Below are positions 9,447 to 20,335 of a stretch of 64,000 nt of DNA, in pieces; within the stretch, counting starts at the first letter, position 1, and every line of letters begins with the position of its first letter. The notes under the pieces were generated by a model. It was not told the DNA's origin and made no database searches. It saw nothing but the letters and a program-made list of their open reading frames with translations. Position numbers and translations under genes: made by a program. The DNA is taken from the NCBI RefSeq assembly GCF_013449685.1, contig NZ_JACDSF010000009.1, positions 31,736-95,735 on the forward strand. The letters run 5' to 3'. Source of the DNA: Pectobacterium brasiliense (GTDB taxonomy: Bacteria > Pseudomonadota > Gammaproteobacteria > Enterobacterales > Enterobacteriaceae).

Positions 9447-9460
9447 TTGATGTACATCAA
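9447..9460 (+). promoter_or_regulatory. FNR box of nirB
   Basis: TTGATGTACATCAA is a perfect match to the FNR consensus TTGAT-N4-ATCAA. A class II position (-41.5) would put the transcript start near 9495, about 23 bases before the nirB ATG. Confidence 0.9.
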
Positions 9461-9517
9461 TAAGCGTCCAGTGTGGAGCGATAAGGTAACCTCAGAAGAA
9501 GCAATTTTGAGGCAAAA

Positions 9518-12088
9518 ATGAACAAAGTCAGACTCGCTGTTATCGGTAACGGGATGGTTGGCCACCGTTTTATCGAAGAGTTGCTGGATAAGGCCCCAAC
9601 GTCCACCTACGAGATTACCGTTTTTTGTGAAGAACCCCGCGTCGCCTACGACCGTGTCCACCTCTCTTCTTACTTCGCGCACCACACGGTAGAAGAGCTC
9701 TCTTTAGTACGCGAAGGCTACTACGAAAAAAATGGCGTTAAAGTCCTGCTCGGTGAACGCGCCATCACTATTAACCGCAGTGAAAAAGCTATCCACTCCA
9801 ATTCCGGCCGTACCGTGTATTACGACAAGCTCATCATGGCCACCGGCTCTTATCCGTGGATCCCGTCAATCAAAGGATCAAACGGGCAAGACTGTTTCGT
9901 CTACCGCACCATCGAAGATCTCAACGCCATCGAAAACTGCGCACGCCGTAGCAAACGCGGCGCGGTGATCGGCGGGGGGCTTTTAGGTCTGGAGGCCGCC
10001 GGCGCACTGAAACACCTTGGCGTGGAAACACACGTCATCGAGTTTGCCCCCGTGCTCATGGCCGAACAGTTGGATGCACAGGGCGGCGCCCTGCTGCAGC
10101 GCAAGATTGAAAACATGGGTGTGCGAGTGCACACCAGCAAGAATACGCAGGCCATTCAGCATTCCGGTCTGGAAAACCGCAAGACGATGGTCTTTGCCGA
10201 CGGCAGCACGCTGGAAGTCGACTTCATCGTGTTTTCAACCGGCATCCGCGCACAGGACAAACTGGCGCGTCAGTGCGCACTGGAAATCGGCCCACGCGGC
10301 GGTATCGCGATTAACGACTGGTGCCAAACCTCCGACCCGGACGTCTACGCTATCGGCGAATGTGCCGCCTGGCATGGCCGACCATTTGGTCTGGTCGCAC
10401 CCGGCTACAAGATGGCGCAGGTTGCCGTCGACCACCTGTTAGGACATGAAAACCGATTTCAGGGTGCCGATATGAGCGCCAAGCTCAAGCTGATGGGCGT
10501 CGATGTCGGCGGGATTGGTGATGCGCACGGCCATACGCCGGGTTCTCGTAGCTACATGTGGCTGGATGAAAATAAAGAAACCTACAAACGACTGATCGTC
10601 AGCGCCGACAATAAAACGCTGCTCGGTGCTGTGCTGGTCGGCGACACGCGGGATTACGGCAACCTGCTGCAATTCATGCTGAACAAAATCCCGCTGCCGG
10701 ACTCTCCTGAAGCGCTGATTCTTCCTGCGTCCGCTGGCAGTGCCAAACCGACGCTGGGTGTCGATGCACTGCCAGAAAGTGCGCAAATCTGCTCCTGCTT
10801 CGATGTGTCCAAAGGCGACATCATCAAAGCGATTAACGGCGGCTGTCATACCGTCGCGGCGCTTAAGGAAACCACCAAAGCCGGTACGGGCTGCGGCGGC
10901 TGTATCCCGCTGCTTACGCAGGTGTTGAACGCGGAACTCAGCAAACAGGGGATCGAAGTCAATAATCACCTGTGTGAACACTTCGCCTATTCGCGTCAGG
11001 AGCTGTACCACCTGATCCAAATCGAAAAAATCAAAACGTTCGATCAACTGCTGGAGAAACACGGTTCAGGCTACGGCTGTGAGGTCTGTAAACCGACCGT
11101 GGCATCCCTGCTGGCTTCCTGCTGGAACGAGTACGTGCTCAAACCGCAGCACACGCCGTTGCAGGATTCCAACGATAACTTCCTCGGCAATATCCAGAAA
11201 GACGGCACCTACTCTGTGATCCCACGTTCCGCAGGCGGGGAAATCACGCCGGATGGCCTGATCGCCATTGGTCGCATCGCGAAGCAATATAACCTGTACA
11301 CCAAAATGACCGGCTCTCAGCGCATGGCGCTATTCGGCGTACAGAAAGACGATCTGCCTGACGTGTGGGCTCAGCTCATCGAAGCTGGGTTTGAAACCGG
11401 CCACGCTTACGCCAAGGCATTACGTATGGCAAAAACCTGCGTCGGCAGCACCTGGTGCCGCTTTGGCGTCGGCGACAGCGTGGGCTTTGGCGTCGAGCTG
11501 GAAAACCGCTACAAAGGCATCCGCACGCCGCACAAAATGAAATTTGGCGTCTCCGGCTGTACGCGGGAATGTGCGGAAGCACAGGGTAAAGACGTGGGGA
11601 TTATCGCCACCGAAAAAGGCTGGAACCTCTATGTATGCGGCAACGGCGGGATGAAGCCGCGCCACGCCGACCTGCTGGCAGCCGACTTAGACCGCGAAAC
11701 GGTAGTCCGCTATCTGGACCGCTTCATGATGTTCTACATTCGCACGGCCGATAAGCTTCAGCGTACGTCCGTCTGGCTGGATAATCTCGAAGGCGGCATC
11801 GACTATCTGCGTAATGTGATTGTGAAAGACAAACTGGGCATTAACGATCAGCTTGAAGCGGATATTGCACGTCTGCGAGAAGGCTACGTCTGCGAATGGC
11901 AGGCGACGCTGGAAGATCCTGAAGCACAGAAGCGCTTTGCCCACTTCATTAACAGCCCAGAACGTGATCCGAATGTGCAAATGGTGAGTGAACGTCAACA
12001 ACACCGTCCGGCACGCCCTGCCGAGCGTATTCCGGTGAAACACATTGATCAGATAAAAAATAGCGAACTAGCGGAGGAAAACGCATGA
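9518..12088 (+). CDS. nirB: NADH-dependent assimilatory/detoxifying nitrite reductase large subunit
   Basis: NirB (856 residues, close to the E. coli 847) reduces nitrite to ammonia in the cytoplasm with NADH. Domains in order are an FAD/NAD-dependent oxidoreductase (VIGNGMVGHRF at the start, GGGLLGLEAAGAL), a BFD-like [2Fe-2S] segment (CSCFDVSKGDI with GTGCGGC), and a sulfite/nitrite reductase half with siroheme and [4Fe-4S] cysteines (CTRECAEAQGKD, YVCGNGG). GAGG precedes the ATG. It heads nirB-nirD-cysG, and the promoter has FNR and NarL/NarP sites, so anaerobic nitrate/nitrite induction is expected. Confidence 0.97.
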   Translation: MNKVRLAVIGNGMVGHRFIEELLDKAPTSTYEITVFCEEPRVAYDRVHLSSYFAHHTVEELSLVREGYYEKNGVKVLLGERAITINRSEKAIHSNSGRTVYYDKLIMATGSYPWIPSIKGSNGQDCFVYRTIEDLNAIENCARRSKRGAVIGGGLLGLEAAGALKHLGVETHVIEFAPVLMAEQLDAQGGALLQRKIENMGVRVHTSKNTQAIQHSGLENRKTMVFADGSTLEVDFIVFSTGIRAQDKLARQCALEIGPRGGIAINDWCQTSDPDVYAIGECAAWHGRPFGLVAPGYKMAQVAVDHLLGHENRFQGADMSAKLKLMGVDVGGIGDAHGHTPGSRSYMWLDENKETYKRLIVSADNKTLLGAVLVGDTRDYGNLLQFMLNKIPLPDSPEALILPASAGSAKPTLGVDALPESAQICSCFDVSKGDIIKAINGGCHTVAALKETTKAGTGCGGCIPLLTQVLNAELSKQGIEVNNHLCEHFAYSRQELYHLIQIEKIKTFDQLLEKHGSGYGCEVCKPTVASLLASCWNEYVLKPQHTPLQDSNDNFLGNIQKDGTYSVIPRSAGGEITPDGLIAIGRIAKQYNLYTKMTGSQRMALFGVQKDDLPDVWAQLIEAGFETGHAYAKALRMAKTCVGSTWCRFGVGDSVGFGVELENRYKGIRTPHKMKFGVSGCTRECAEAQGKDVGIIATEKGWNLYVCGNGGMKPRHADLLAADLDRETVVRYLDRFMMFYIRTADKLQRTSVWLDNLEGGIDYLRNVIVKDKLGINDQLEADIARLREGYVCEWQATLEDPEAQKRFAHFINSPERDPNVQMVSERQQHRPARPAERIPVKHIDQIKNSELAEENA

Positions 12089-12453
12089 GCCAGTGGACGA
12101 CCGTATGTAAGTTAGACGACATCCTGCCCGGCACTGGCGTTTGCGCACTCGTCGAGCAGCAACAGATTGCCGTGTTCCGCCCACGTAACGATGAGCAGGT
12201 TTACGCCATCAGCAATATCGACCCGTTCGCGCAGGCGAGCGTATTAAGTCGTGGGATAGTGGGAGAGCATCAGGACGATCTTTGGGTCGCAAGCCCATTG
12301 AAAAAACAGCATTTCCGCCTTTATGATGGCTTCTGTCTGGAGGATGGAGCCTATTCTGTTGCAGCTTATGATACTCAGGTAACAAACGGTAATGTGCAAA
12401 TATCCATCGCAGACCGTGACATCGCGGTTGATAATAGCCAACCATTACCCTAA
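12085..12453 (+). CDS. nirD: Nitrite reductase small subunit
   Basis: NirD (122 residues) has the Rieske-like fold of nitrite reductase small subunits (QIAVFRPRNDEQVYAISNIDPFAQASVLSRGIV) without the Rieske cluster ligands, as is normal for the family. It partners NirB. Its ATG overlaps the nirB stop as ATGA, so the two are translationally coupled. It is a little longer than the E. coli protein (108), the extra residues lying at the C-terminus. No nirC follows: cysG begins 27 bases later. Confidence 0.95.
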   Translation: MSQWTTVCKLDDILPGTGVCALVEQQQIAVFRPRNDEQVYAISNIDPFAQASVLSRGIVGEHQDDLWVASPLKKQHFRLYDGFCLEDGAYSVAAYDTQVTNGNVQISIADRDIAVDNSQPLP

Positions 12454-12479
12454 TAACCTGAGCTTTCAAGAGGCGTTAC

Positions 12480-13859
12480 ATGGATTACCTGCCAATATTC
12501 TGTCAGTTGCACGATAAACCTTGTCTATTGGTAGGAGGGGGTGAAATAGCCGAGCGTAAAGCCCGGCTATTGCTGGATGCTGGCGCAGTGATTACCGTCA
12601 ATGCGCTCGATTTTAACGATCAATTTCGGGCGTGGGAGCAAGATGCTCAATTAACGCTGGTACACGGCACCTTCGATCCCACGTTACTGGACGCGGTGTG
12701 GCTGGTGATTGCCGCTACCGACGATCAGGACGTCAATAACCATGTCTATGCCAGCGCCAGCGAGCGCCGGATTTTCTGTAACGTGGTGGACTCACCAGAA
12801 CGCGCCAGCTTCATTATGCCGTCGATCATCGACCGTTCACCGCTGATGGTCGCGGTGTCTTCTGGCGGCGCTGCTCCGGTATTGGCTCGGCTACTGCGGG
12901 AAAAGCTGGAAAGTATTCTGCCGCAAAATCTCGGTAAGCTGGCGACCTACGCAGGTGAATTGCGCAGTCGGGTCAAAAGCCGGTTCCGCAATATGAGCGC
13001 ACGCCGCCGCTTCTGGGAAAAGCTCTTCGTACACGACAGGCTGGCGCAGGCGCTGGCCAATGACAATAGCCAGAGCGTTCAACAACTGACGGAACTGCTT
13101 TTCTCCGCGCCGCTCGATGACCGGGGTGAAGTCACGCTGGTCGGCGCAGGGCCGGGCGATGCGGGATTACTGACGTTGAAAGGCCTACAGCATCTCCAGC
13201 AGGCTGATATTGTCGTTTACGATCGACTGGTATCGAACGAGATTCTCAACCTGTCACGCCGCGACGCCGAGCGAATCTTTGTCGGCAAAGCCTCTGGCTA
13301 TCACAGCGTTCCTCAGGATCAAATCAATCAGTTGCTGGAAGAAAAGGCACGCGCCGGTCATCGGGTCGTCAGGCTGAAAGGCGGTGATCCCTTTATCTTC
13401 GGCCGTGGTGCCGAAGAGCTGGAGCACCTGCAACAGGCCGGCGTACCGTTCTCCGTCGTCCCCGGTATTACGGCCGCGTCGGGCTGTTCAGCCTACAGCG
13501 GTATCCCGCTCACCCATCGCGATCACTCGCAGGGCGTCAGGCTGATCACCGGACACGTCAAGCACGACACCGATCTGGACTGGTCCAGCCTTGCAGCAGA
13601 AAAACAAACGCTGGTGTTTTACATGGGGCTTCAGCAGGCTGAGCACATTCAAAGTAAGCTCATCGAACAGCGGTTACCGGAAACCGTGCCTGTCGCGATT
13701 ATCGAAAACGGCACCTCAACCAAACAGCGCGTTCTGACTGGACAGCTCTCCCAACTGCGCGAATTAGCACAACAAGCCAGCAGCCCGAGTTTGATCATCA
13801 TCGGCAACGTTGTCGGGCTGCGGGAAAAATTGAGCTGGTTCTCTGACCAGACAGCATAA
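12480..13859 (+). CDS. cysG: Siroheme synthase (trifunctional)
   Basis: The 459-residue CysG makes the siroheme cofactor needed by NirB. The N-terminal third is the NAD-binding precorrin-2 dehydrogenase/ferrochelatase ([20 protein letters not shown]), and the C-terminal half is the SAM-dependent uroporphyrinogen III methyltransferase ([59 protein letters not shown]). GAGG lies 6 bases before the ATG. As third gene of the nir operon it couples cofactor and enzyme supply. Length matches E. coli CysG (457). Confidence 0.97.
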   Translation: MDYLPIFCQLHDKPCLLVGGGEIAERKARLLLDAGAVITVNALDFNDQFRAWEQDAQLTLVHGTFDPTLLDAVWLVIAATDDQDVNNHVYASASERRIFCNVVDSPERASFIMPSIIDRSPLMVAVSSGGAAPVLARLLREKLESILPQNLGKLATYAGELRSRVKSRFRNMSARRRFWEKLFVHDRLAQALANDNSQSVQQLTELLFSAPLDDRGEVTLVGAGPGDAGLLTLKGLQHLQQADIVVYDRLVSNEILNLSRRDAERIFVGKASGYHSVPQDQINQLLEEKARAGHRVVRLKGGDPFIFGRGAEELEHLQQAGVPFSVVPGITAASGCSAYSGIPLTHRDHSQGVRLITGHVKHDTDLDWSSLAAEKQTLVFYMGLQQAEHIQSKLIEQRLPETVPVAIIENGTSTKQRVLTGQLSQLRELAQQASSPSLIIIGNVVGLREKLSWFSDQTA

Positions 13860-13904
13860 CAATTCACTATTTTGAACATGCTCTCTTACAAAAGGTCACT
13901 TTAA

Positions 13905-14036
13905 TGCTTACCGCAAGCCACATCTGGGACGCAGCACGTTGCACAAGCAAAAGCCGACCATCAGGAAAGATTGCAGCAGACACCGTTTGAGAACCCGATT
14001 CCAGACGACGTGTTTCCGCCTATCCCACAAGGATAA
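13905..14036 (+). other. Possible gene fragment after cysG
   Basis: Between cysG and trpS a plus-strand frame of 43 codons lacks an ATG but reads like a protein tail (AQAKADHQERLQQTPFENPI, then PDDVFPPIPQG and a stop). It could be the remnant of a gene lost here, or chance. I do not recognise the family. Confidence 0.25.
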
Positions 14037-14073
14037 GATAGCGGATTCAAAGGGATAGATAAGCAGTAGCAGG

Positions 14074-14101
14074 AAACCGTCAGGAGAGAGCCTCCTGACG
14101 G
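14074..14101 (-). terminator. Terminator after trpS
   Basis: A 10-base perfect stem (14077-14086 with 14092-14101) lies just downstream of trpS on the minus strand. The T run is weak (TTT), so termination may be partial. Confidence 0.6.
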
Positions 14102-14111
14102 TAATTAAGAC

Positions 14112-15116
14112 TTACGGACGGGCAACAAAACCGATAGCGTCGTAGACTTTCTTCAGCGTTTCCTGTGCGCGAGCACTCGCTTTATCAGCCCCTTCACGCA
14201 TGATCTGTTGCAGGAAAGCCTCATCGTTACGGTAGCGATGATAACGTTCTTGCAGCTCAGACAGCATACCGGATACGGCATCCGCCACCGCACCTTTCAG
14301 GTGACCATACATCTGGCCATCAAATTCCTGCTCCAGCTCAGGGATGGGTTTTCCCGTCACGCCAGACAGAATATCCAACAGGTTGGATACCCCGGCTTTA
14401 TTCTTCACATCATAGCGAATGACTGGCGGCTCATCGGAATCCGTCATCGCGCGTTTGATCTTCTTCACCACCGCTTTCGGATCTTCCAGCAGCCCGATAA
14501 CGTTATTGCGGTTATCGTCGGACTTGGACATCTTCTTGGTCGGTTCCAGCAGCGACATCACGCGGGCACCCGATTTCGGAATGAACGGCTCTGGCACTTT
14601 GAAAATGTCGCCATACAGGCTGTTGAAACGCTGCCCGACGTCACGGCTCAGTTCCAGATGCTGTTTCTGATCTTCACCCACTGGCACCTGATTCGTTTGG
14701 TACAGCAGGATATCCGCCGCCATCAGCACCGGATAACTAAACAGACCGGCGTTGATGTTCTCTTCATAACGCGCGGATTTATCCTTGAACTGCGTCATGC
14801 GGCTCAGTTCGCCGAAATACGCGTAGCAGTTTAGTATCCAGCTCAGTTGGCTGTGCTCAGGCACGTGCGACTGAACAAAAATGGTGCTCTTTTTCGGATC
14901 GATGCCGCAGGCCAGATACAGCGCCAGCGTATCCAGCGTCGCTTTTCTCAGCGCCTGCGGATCCTGACGTACCGTGATGGCATGCAAATCCACAATGCAA
15001 TAGATGCAGTCGTAATCGTCCTGCATGTTGACCCACTGACGTAACGCCCCCATGTAGTTACCAATGGTCAATTCACCAGACGGCTGCGCACCGCTAAATA
15101 CAATGGGCTTGCTCAT
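14112..15116 (-). CDS. trpS: Tryptophanyl-tRNA synthetase
   Basis: The 334-residue class I synthetase charges tRNA-Trp. It shows the HIGH-like motif within [20 protein letters not shown] near the N-terminus and KMSKS in [13 protein letters not shown], with the full E. coli length (334). It is the last gene of the conserved minus-strand series aroK-aroB-damX-dam-rpe-gph-trpS. Its ATG overlaps the gph stop as ATGA. Confidence 0.98.
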   Translation of the reverse strand: MSKPIVFSGAQPSGELTIGNYMGALRQWVNMQDDYDCIYCIVDLHAITVRQDPQALRKATLDTLALYLACGIDPKKSTIFVQSHVPEHSQLSWILNCYAYFGELSRMTQFKDKSARYEENINAGLFSYPVLMAADILLYQTNQVPVGEDQKQHLELSRDVGQRFNSLYGDIFKVPEPFIPKSGARVMSLLEPTKKMSKSDDNRNNVIGLLEDPKAVVKKIKRAMTDSDEPPVIRYDVKNKAGVSNLLDILSGVTGKPIPELEQEFDGQMYGHLKGAVADAVSGMLSELQERYHRYRNDEAFLQQIMREGADKASARAQETLKKVYDAIGFVARP

Positions 15117-15817
15117 ACTAAGGGTTCCTGATTGTGTGAAGAAGACTGCCCGATCAGGGGCAAAATATCGGCAAAACGATCCAGAACGACATCCGGCTGA
15201 CTCAGCTCGATCGCTTCACCATAGTTATAACCATACGTCATGCCGACACTGCGGCAGCCCGCCGCCTGTGCCGCCTGAATATCATTGCGGGAATCGCCGA
15301 CGAACAGAAGCTCGCTGGCACGCAGCCCCAGCTTACCGAGTACCAGATAGAGCGGCGCAGGATGCGGCTTTTTCACAATGACATCATCGCCACCGATGAT
15401 CAGCGAAAAATATTCGCCAATCCCCAGGCCTGCCAAGAGCGGGGCAACGAACGGCGTGGGTTTATTGGTCACCACCGCCATCGGAACGCCCTGCTGCGCC
15501 AACTGCGCCAGCGTCTCTTTTACCTGTGGAAACAGCGTGCTACCGCTATCCACCGTCTGCGCATAATAGACATCGAACCGCTCACGGGTTTCTTGCAAGC
15601 GTGCACCTGTAGGCTCAACGCCAGCCCAGCGCAGCGCCCGTTCAACCATCACGTCCGCACCGTTACCAATCCAGGTTGCGACACGAGCTTCGCCCGCAGC
15701 AGGCAACGACTGCGCCACTAAGGCCTGATCGATCGCCGCCGCCAGACCCGGTGCGCTGTGAATAAGCGTCCCATCCAAATCAAAAGCTAATCCGCGAACT
15801 GCGGTTAATTCAGTCAT
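15113..15817 (-). CDS. gph: Phosphoglycolate phosphatase
   Basis: The 234-residue HAD-family enzyme dephosphorylates 2-phosphoglycolate released during repair of oxidative DNA damage. Motif I is [11 protein letters not shown], motif [10 protein letters not shown] and the motif III/IV region KPHPAPLYL...[13 protein letters not shown]. The open frame runs 36 codons further upstream into rpe. The ATG at 15817 is chosen because it starts at the conserved N-terminus and overlaps the rpe stop by 8 bases. It sits in the order rpe-gph-trpS as in E. coli. Confidence 0.95.
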   Translation of the reverse strand: MTELTAVRGLAFDLDGTLIHSAPGLAAAIDQALVAQSLPAAGEARVATWIGNGADVMVERALRWAGVEPTGARLQETRERFDVYYAQTVDSGSTLFPQVKETLAQLAQQGVPMAVVTNKPTPFVAPLLAGLGIGEYFSLIIGGDDVIVKKPHPAPLYLVLGKLGLRASELLFVGDSRNDIQAAQAAGCRSVGMTYGYNYGEAIELSQPDVVLDRFADILPLIGQSSSHNQEPLV

Positions 15818-16487
15818 GTGTCGTCCTTGAAATTTCACTACGCATTTGAGCAATGACGGCACGGTAATCTGGATGACCAAAAATCGCCGATCCCGCCACA
15901 AACATATCCGCGCCCGCTTCAGCAATTGCGCCGATATTTTCTACTTTTACGCCGCCATCGACTTCCAGTCGAATGTCGTAACCGCTGTCGTCGATCAAGC
16001 GACGAACCTGACGCAGTTTATCCAGCGTGCTGGGAATAAAGGACTGGCCGCCAAATCCAGGGTTAACCGACATCAGCAGAATGATATCCAGCTTATCCAT
16101 GACGTAATCGAGATAACTCAGCGGCGTCGCTGGGTTAAACACCAGCCCAGCCTTGCAGCCGTGATCTTTGATCAGTTGCAGTGAACGATCGAGATGATCC
16201 GTGGCTTCGGGATGAAAGGTAATGAAACTGGCTCCCGCATTGGCGAAATCCGGGATGATACGATCGACCGGTTTCACCATCAGGTGGACGTCAATCGGCG
16301 CGGTAATGCCGTAATCGCGCAGGGATTTCAGGACCAGCGGGCCAATCGTCAAATTTGGCACATAGTGGTTATCCATGACATCAAAATGGACCACATCCGC
16401 CCCGGCAGCCAATACGTTAGCGGTATCTTCACCAAGACGGGCAAAATCAGCCGACAGAATGGACGGCGCGATTAAAAACGGTTTCAT
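15810..16487 (-). CDS. rpe: Ribulose-phosphate 3-epimerase
   Basis: The 225-residue TIM-barrel enzyme interconverts ribulose-5-phosphate and xylulose-5-phosphate in the pentose phosphate pathway. Clear motifs are the N-terminal [30 protein letters not shown] and the metal-binding [22 protein letters not shown] and [13 protein letters not shown] complete the active site. Length equals E. coli Rpe. It lies between dam and gph, overlapping gph. Confidence 0.97.
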   Translation of the reverse strand: MKPFLIAPSILSADFARLGEDTANVLAAGADVVHFDVMDNHYVPNLTIGPLVLKSLRDYGITAPIDVHLMVKPVDRIIPDFANAGASFITFHPEATDHLDRSLQLIKDHGCKAGLVFNPATPLSYLDYVMDKLDIILLMSVNPGFGGQSFIPSTLDKLRQVRRLIDDSGYDIRLEVDGGVKVENIGAIAEAGADMFVAGSAIFGHPDYRAVIAQMRSEISRTTHD

Positions 16488-16599
16488 TCATTTCTCCAAA
16501 CGGTAAAGTCTGAATGCCTGCGGGTAACCTATTCCCGGCTAATGACGCCTCTCAGACGGCATTAACCGATTCACCGCGCTCTGTTTACCCCAAACGGTA

Positions 16600-17412
16600 T
16601 TACCGATATAGGGCTAATAACTCGTTTACTTTACTACGCCCTAAAATATTACGGCTAATCGTTCTGCGTGCTTTAACAACATAAAGCACCGCTTCCTGAT
16701 ACCACTCACGAGTCAGTAACGTGTCATGATTGGAAATCAGTACCGGAATCTGGCTTTCTGCTGATAAACGGCGCGCCAATTGCGCCAAGCTCTGCTGGTC
16801 GGCACGACTGAAATTATTGGTGTGATAGGCCGTAAAATTCGCGGTCGCAGACAGCGGCGCATAAGGCGGATCGCAATAAATGACCGATCCCTTCTCTGCT
16901 TTTTCCAGCGTGTCCTGATAATGCTCACAGACGAAAGTGGCATTTTGCGCTTTGAAGGCGAACCAGCGAATTTCTTCTTCAGGAAAATAGGGCTTCTTGT
17001 AGCGCCCGAAAGGAACATTGAATTCACCGCGCATGTTGTAACGGCACAGGCCGTTATAGCAGTGGCGATTCAAATAGAGAAACAGCAGCGCGCGCCGATA
17101 GGCATCGCTGCAAAGGTTAAATTCGTCACGCAGCAGATAAAACGTCTCTGACGTGTTGACCTCATCCGTAAAAAGTTTACGGGCGTCGGTAACAAACTCA
17201 TCTGCATTCGATTTAACGATATTGTAGAGATTAATCAGGTCGCTATTAATATCAGCCAGTATGTAGCGATCGTATTCCGTATTCAGAAACACGGAACCCG
17301 CGCCAACAAAGGGCTCAATGAGACAGTCTCCTGCGGGTAAATAGCGACGAATTTCTTCTACCAGCGGATATTTACCACCAGCCCATTTTAAAAAAGCGCG
17401 GTTCTTCTTCAT
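16600..17412 (-). CDS. dam: DNA adenine methyltransferase (GATC)
   Basis: The 270-residue Dam methylates adenine in GATC, guiding mismatch repair and replication timing. SAM-binding FVGAGS lies at 35-40 and the catalytic DPPY at 181-184. The N-terminus KNRAFLKWAGGKYPL is typical of the family, and length and position (damX-dam-rpe) match E. coli. Confidence 0.97.
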   Translation of the reverse strand: MKKNRAFLKWAGGKYPLVEEIRRYLPAGDCLIEPFVGAGSVFLNTEYDRYILADINSDLINLYNIVKSNADEFVTDARKLFTDEVNTSETFYLLRDEFNLCSDAYRRALLFLYLNRHCYNGLCRYNMRGEFNVPFGRYKKPYFPEEEIRWFAFKAQNATFVCEHYQDTLEKAEKGSVIYCDPPYAPLSATANFTAYHTNNFSRADQQSLAQLARRLSAESQIPVLISNHDTLLTREWYQEAVLYVVKARRTISRNILGRSKVNELLALYR

Positions 17413-17491
17413 GCCGTCGTTAGTTACTCATACGTTTCAGAGCCGCGGATTGTACTCTGTGTCAGACAGCACATCAGGGCTAAAATTGGTG

Positions 17492-18508
17492 TTACTTATT
17501 CAAGTCCTGCTTCACCTGACGGATCGGCTTAACCCATGGTTTTTTCGCTTGTACCTCTGCGGGCAACGCGGCAATTGCCTGTTTCGCTTCCGCAGAAGAA
17601 GCATAGACTCCGGTCACTAACACATACCAGGATTTTCCGTCTCGTTTCGTTTCATACACCCAAGAATGGGCGAGATTATGTTGTTTTGCGTAGGCTTTCA
17701 GCGTATCCGAGCGTGATGCGCTGCTCAGTTGCAACGTAAAACTGCTGGCGGGCGCATTCTGTACGGAAACGTTCTGCCCAGCCGTTGCAGGAGCCGCTTT
17801 TGCGTTAGCTGCGGGTTTACTTGCTACTGGCACTTTTGGCGCGCTGTTCGCAGCAGGCTTAGCGTTGCTAGCATGTACAGGCGTCGTGTTGTGCGTATTT
17901 TTAGCGGATGAGGCCGCAGGCGTTTTACCCGCCGAAGCAACCGTCGCAGGTGCCGTTGGCAGCGTCGAGTTTCCTGCCGCACCCTGAGAGAATTCGCTCA
18001 CGCGCCCTTGCTGTTGCGACAGCGCATCGGTGATATTGCCCGGCAGCTCAATACGCTGCTGGCCTGCCACCGGCGGTTGAATCTGTGCATCCGTCGGCGT
18101 ACCGGAAATCGGAGGAGCACTCAATATCTGAGGCGACGTCGGCGTTTGAGAAGACGCCTGCCCTGACATTTGACCATGACTAGCCTCGCCAGAAACGGCC
18201 GCAGGGCTTTCACCCGGAGAGGAAGGCTGCGTGCTCTGGGTCATGGAGGACGAGGAAGAGAGATCGATATTTCGCTCGCCACTCGCTTGATTCTGCGTCT
18301 GTGAGGTTTGTGGCTGAGAAGGTGCCTGCAAGGCCGATCCAATACCCACGATCAGCAACACCAGCACCACAATCCCGATGCCAATCATCAGGTGCTGTCT
18401 GGAAAGCGCGATTTTAGGTACCGCGAAGTTGCTGCTTTTCTGCTGACGAGTAGGTCGACGGTCACTGGTATCAGGCTTCAGCTCATCTTCCGGCTTGAAC
18501 TCATCCAT
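17492..18508 (-). CDS. damX: Cell-division protein DamX, SPOR domain
   Basis: The 338-residue inner-membrane protein has a short cytoplasmic N-terminus, a membrane helix at about 40-62 (LMIGIGIVVLVLLIVGIG), a long Gln/Ser/Ala/Pro-rich periplasmic linker, and a C-terminal SPOR domain (FTLQLSSASRSDTLKAYAKQ to the end) that binds denuded septal peptidoglycan. It localises to the septum in enterobacteria. It is shorter than E. coli DamX (428), the difference lying in the low-complexity linker. It lies between aroB and dam as in E. coli. Confidence 0.93.
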   Translation of the reverse strand: MDEFKPEDELKPDTSDRRPTRQQKSSNFAVPKIALSRQHLMIGIGIVVLVLLIVGIGSALQAPSQPQTSQTQNQASGERNIDLSSSSSMTQSTQPSSPGESPAAVSGEASHGQMSGQASSQTPTSPQILSAPPISGTPTDAQIQPPVAGQQRIELPGNITDALSQQQGRVSEFSQGAAGNSTLPTAPATVASAGKTPAASSAKNTHNTTPVHASNAKPAANSAPKVPVASKPAANAKAAPATAGQNVSVQNAPASSFTLQLSSASRSDTLKAYAKQHNLAHSWVYETKRDGKSWYVLVTGVYASSAEAKQAIAALPAEVQAKKPWVKPIRQVKQDLNK

Positions 18509-18676
18509 TTAACATCTCCCCACTAATAAAGCTCGAATTCGCCACGTGGTCGCCAAGGCGAATCATTGAATCGTAACGCATTGTATTTTATTAACCATAA
18601 CCCATCAGGGCGTGTCTGTCGTTAATACTTATCTTTCATAACCGCCAGTCTTTCATCACCCGATAGCGTTACCGCA

Positions 18677-19762
18677 TCAGGCAAGACAATCAGCTATCGA
18701 AGCCAACACCATGTCATGCGCAACGCCGCCACGAACTTCAGATTGACCGATTGCCGTTGGCAGCACCAGACGTAACTCGCCCGCCAGCACTTTCTTGTCG
18801 CGCATCATATGAGGAAGATAGGATTCAGGTGTCATTTGCGTTGGGCCGTTTACAGGTAAGCCAGCGCGAATCAGCAGAGACTTGACTCGCTCGACATCCT
18901 CAACGGAGAACTGCCCAAGGCGACGTGCCGTATGTGCAGCCATCACCATGCCTGCCGCAACCGCTTCGCCGTGAAGCCAGTTACCGTAGCCCATTTCAGC
19001 TTCAATGGCATGCCCGTAAGTATGGCCCAAGTTGAGTAGCGCACGCATACCGCTTTCGCGTTCATCTGCTGCCACCACCGCCGCTTTGATTTCACAGCAG
19101 CGTCGAATGCAGTAAGCCAGCGCGTCATGCTGTAGCGCACGCACGGCTTCAATGTTTTCTTCGAGCCAAAGAAAGAAATCACGATCCAGAATAATGCCGT
19201 ACTTGATGACTTCCGCCAGCCCGGATGACAATTCCCGTGCCGGTAAAGATTTCAGGCAGTCCAGATCGATCACAACCGATACGGGCTGGTAGAACGCCCC
19301 GATCATGTTTTTACCCAACGGGTGATTGACGGCGGTTTTACCCCCGACAGAAGAATCTACCTGCGATAGCAGCGTTGTCGGCACCTGAATAAATCGGACG
19401 CCACGCTGATAACTGGCCGCGGCAAAACCGGCTAAATCGCCGATGACACCGCCACCCAAGGCAACAATCGTCGTATCACGACCATGTGGTTTCGCCAACA
19501 GTGCGGTAAAAACCTGATCCAATACGGTCAGCGATTTGTGCTGCTCGCCGTCAGGTAAGATAACCTGATCGACATGCACGCCACTGTTTTCCAACACACC
19601 ACGAACGCGGTCGAGGTACAGAGGAGCCAACGTCTGGTTCGTCACCAGCATGGCCTGCTCCCCCGCTTTCAACGGCATAAAAGAAGCCGAATCATCAAAT
19701 AATCCAGCGGCTATCGTAATGGGATAACTACGTTCCCCTAGTGTTACGGTAATTCTTTCCAT
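18677..19762 (-). CDS. aroB: 3-dehydroquinate synthase
   Basis: The 361-residue enzyme catalyses the second step of the shikimate pathway (DAHP to 3-dehydroquinate, NAD and metal dependent). Landmarks are [30 protein letters not shown], the metal-site region [11 protein letters not shown] and [12 protein letters not shown] with its histidines. Length matches E. coli AroB (362). It follows aroK at 51 bases in the aroK-aroB-damX-dam unit. Confidence 0.97.
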   Translation of the reverse strand: MERITVTLGERSYPITIAAGLFDDSASFMPLKAGEQAMLVTNQTLAPLYLDRVRGVLENSGVHVDQVILPDGEQHKSLTVLDQVFTALLAKPHGRDTTIVALGGGVIGDLAGFAAASYQRGVRFIQVPTTLLSQVDSSVGGKTAVNHPLGKNMIGAFYQPVSVVIDLDCLKSLPARELSSGLAEVIKYGIILDRDFFLWLEENIEAVRALQHDALAYCIRRCCEIKAAVVAADERESGMRALLNLGHTYGHAIEAEMGYGNWLHGEAVAAGMVMAAHTARRLGQFSVEDVERVKSLLIRAGLPVNGPTQMTPESYLPHMMRDKKVLAGELRLVLPTAIGQSEVRGGVAHDMVLASIADCLA

Positions 19763-19813
19763 GCGCGTTAAACAACCCGTTCAGGATCCGCTCAATGCGG
19801 ATAAGGTATGCTC

Positions 19814-20335
19814 TTAGTTACTTTCCAGCATATTGATAATCTGGTTAGCAACAACCTTGGCACTTTGCTCGTCAGTCCGAATGGTAACGTCAGCGATTTC
19901 TTCATAAAGCGGGTTCCGCTCTTTCGCCAACGCTTCCAATACTTCACGTGGAGGGGTTTCAACCTGAAGTAACGGACGCTTCTTGTCACGCTGCGTGCGG
20001 GCAAGCTGTTTCTCGATTGTCGTTTCCAAATAAACGACAACGCCGCGCGCGGAAAGACGATTGCGCGTCTCACGTGATTTGACTGAGCCACCGCCTGTCG
20101 CCAGTACGATGCCTTGCTTTTCCGTCAATTCATTAATGACTTTCTCTTCACGATCGCGGAAGCCTTCTTCGCCTTCCACATCGAATACCCAGCCCACATC
20201 AGCCCCAGTGCGTCGCTCAATTTCTTGATCGGAGTCGAAAAACTCCATATTGAGTTGCTGAGCTAACTGACGGCCAATAGTGCTTTTGCCGGCACCCATA
20301 GGCCCAACCAGAAAGATATTGCGTTTCTCTGCCAT
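19814..20335 (-). CDS. aroK: Shikimate kinase I
   Basis: The 173-residue P-loop kinase phosphorylates shikimate. Walker A is GPMGAGKS (about 11-18), the shikimate-binding region is [11 protein letters not shown] and the glycine-rich block is VLATGGGSV. Size and position upstream of aroB match E. coli AroK. Confidence 0.97.
   Translation of the reverse strand: MAEKRNIFLVGPMGAGKSTIGRQLAQQLNMEFFDSDQEIERRTGADVGWVFDVEGEEGFRDREEKVINELTEKQGIVLATGGGSVKSRETRNRLSARGVVVYLETTIEKQLARTQRDKKRPLLQVETPPREVLEALAKERNPLYEEIADVTIRTDEQSAKVVANQIINMLESN

Larger units (their letters stand above)
8909..9517. other. Divergent regulatory region between the enolase-like operon and nirB
   Basis: About 600 AT-rich bases with no convincing gene. 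It holds the nirB FNR and NarL/NarP sites at its right end and a perfect 14-base palindrome in its centre (both listed separately). The rest shows no recognisable element. Confidence 0.7.
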
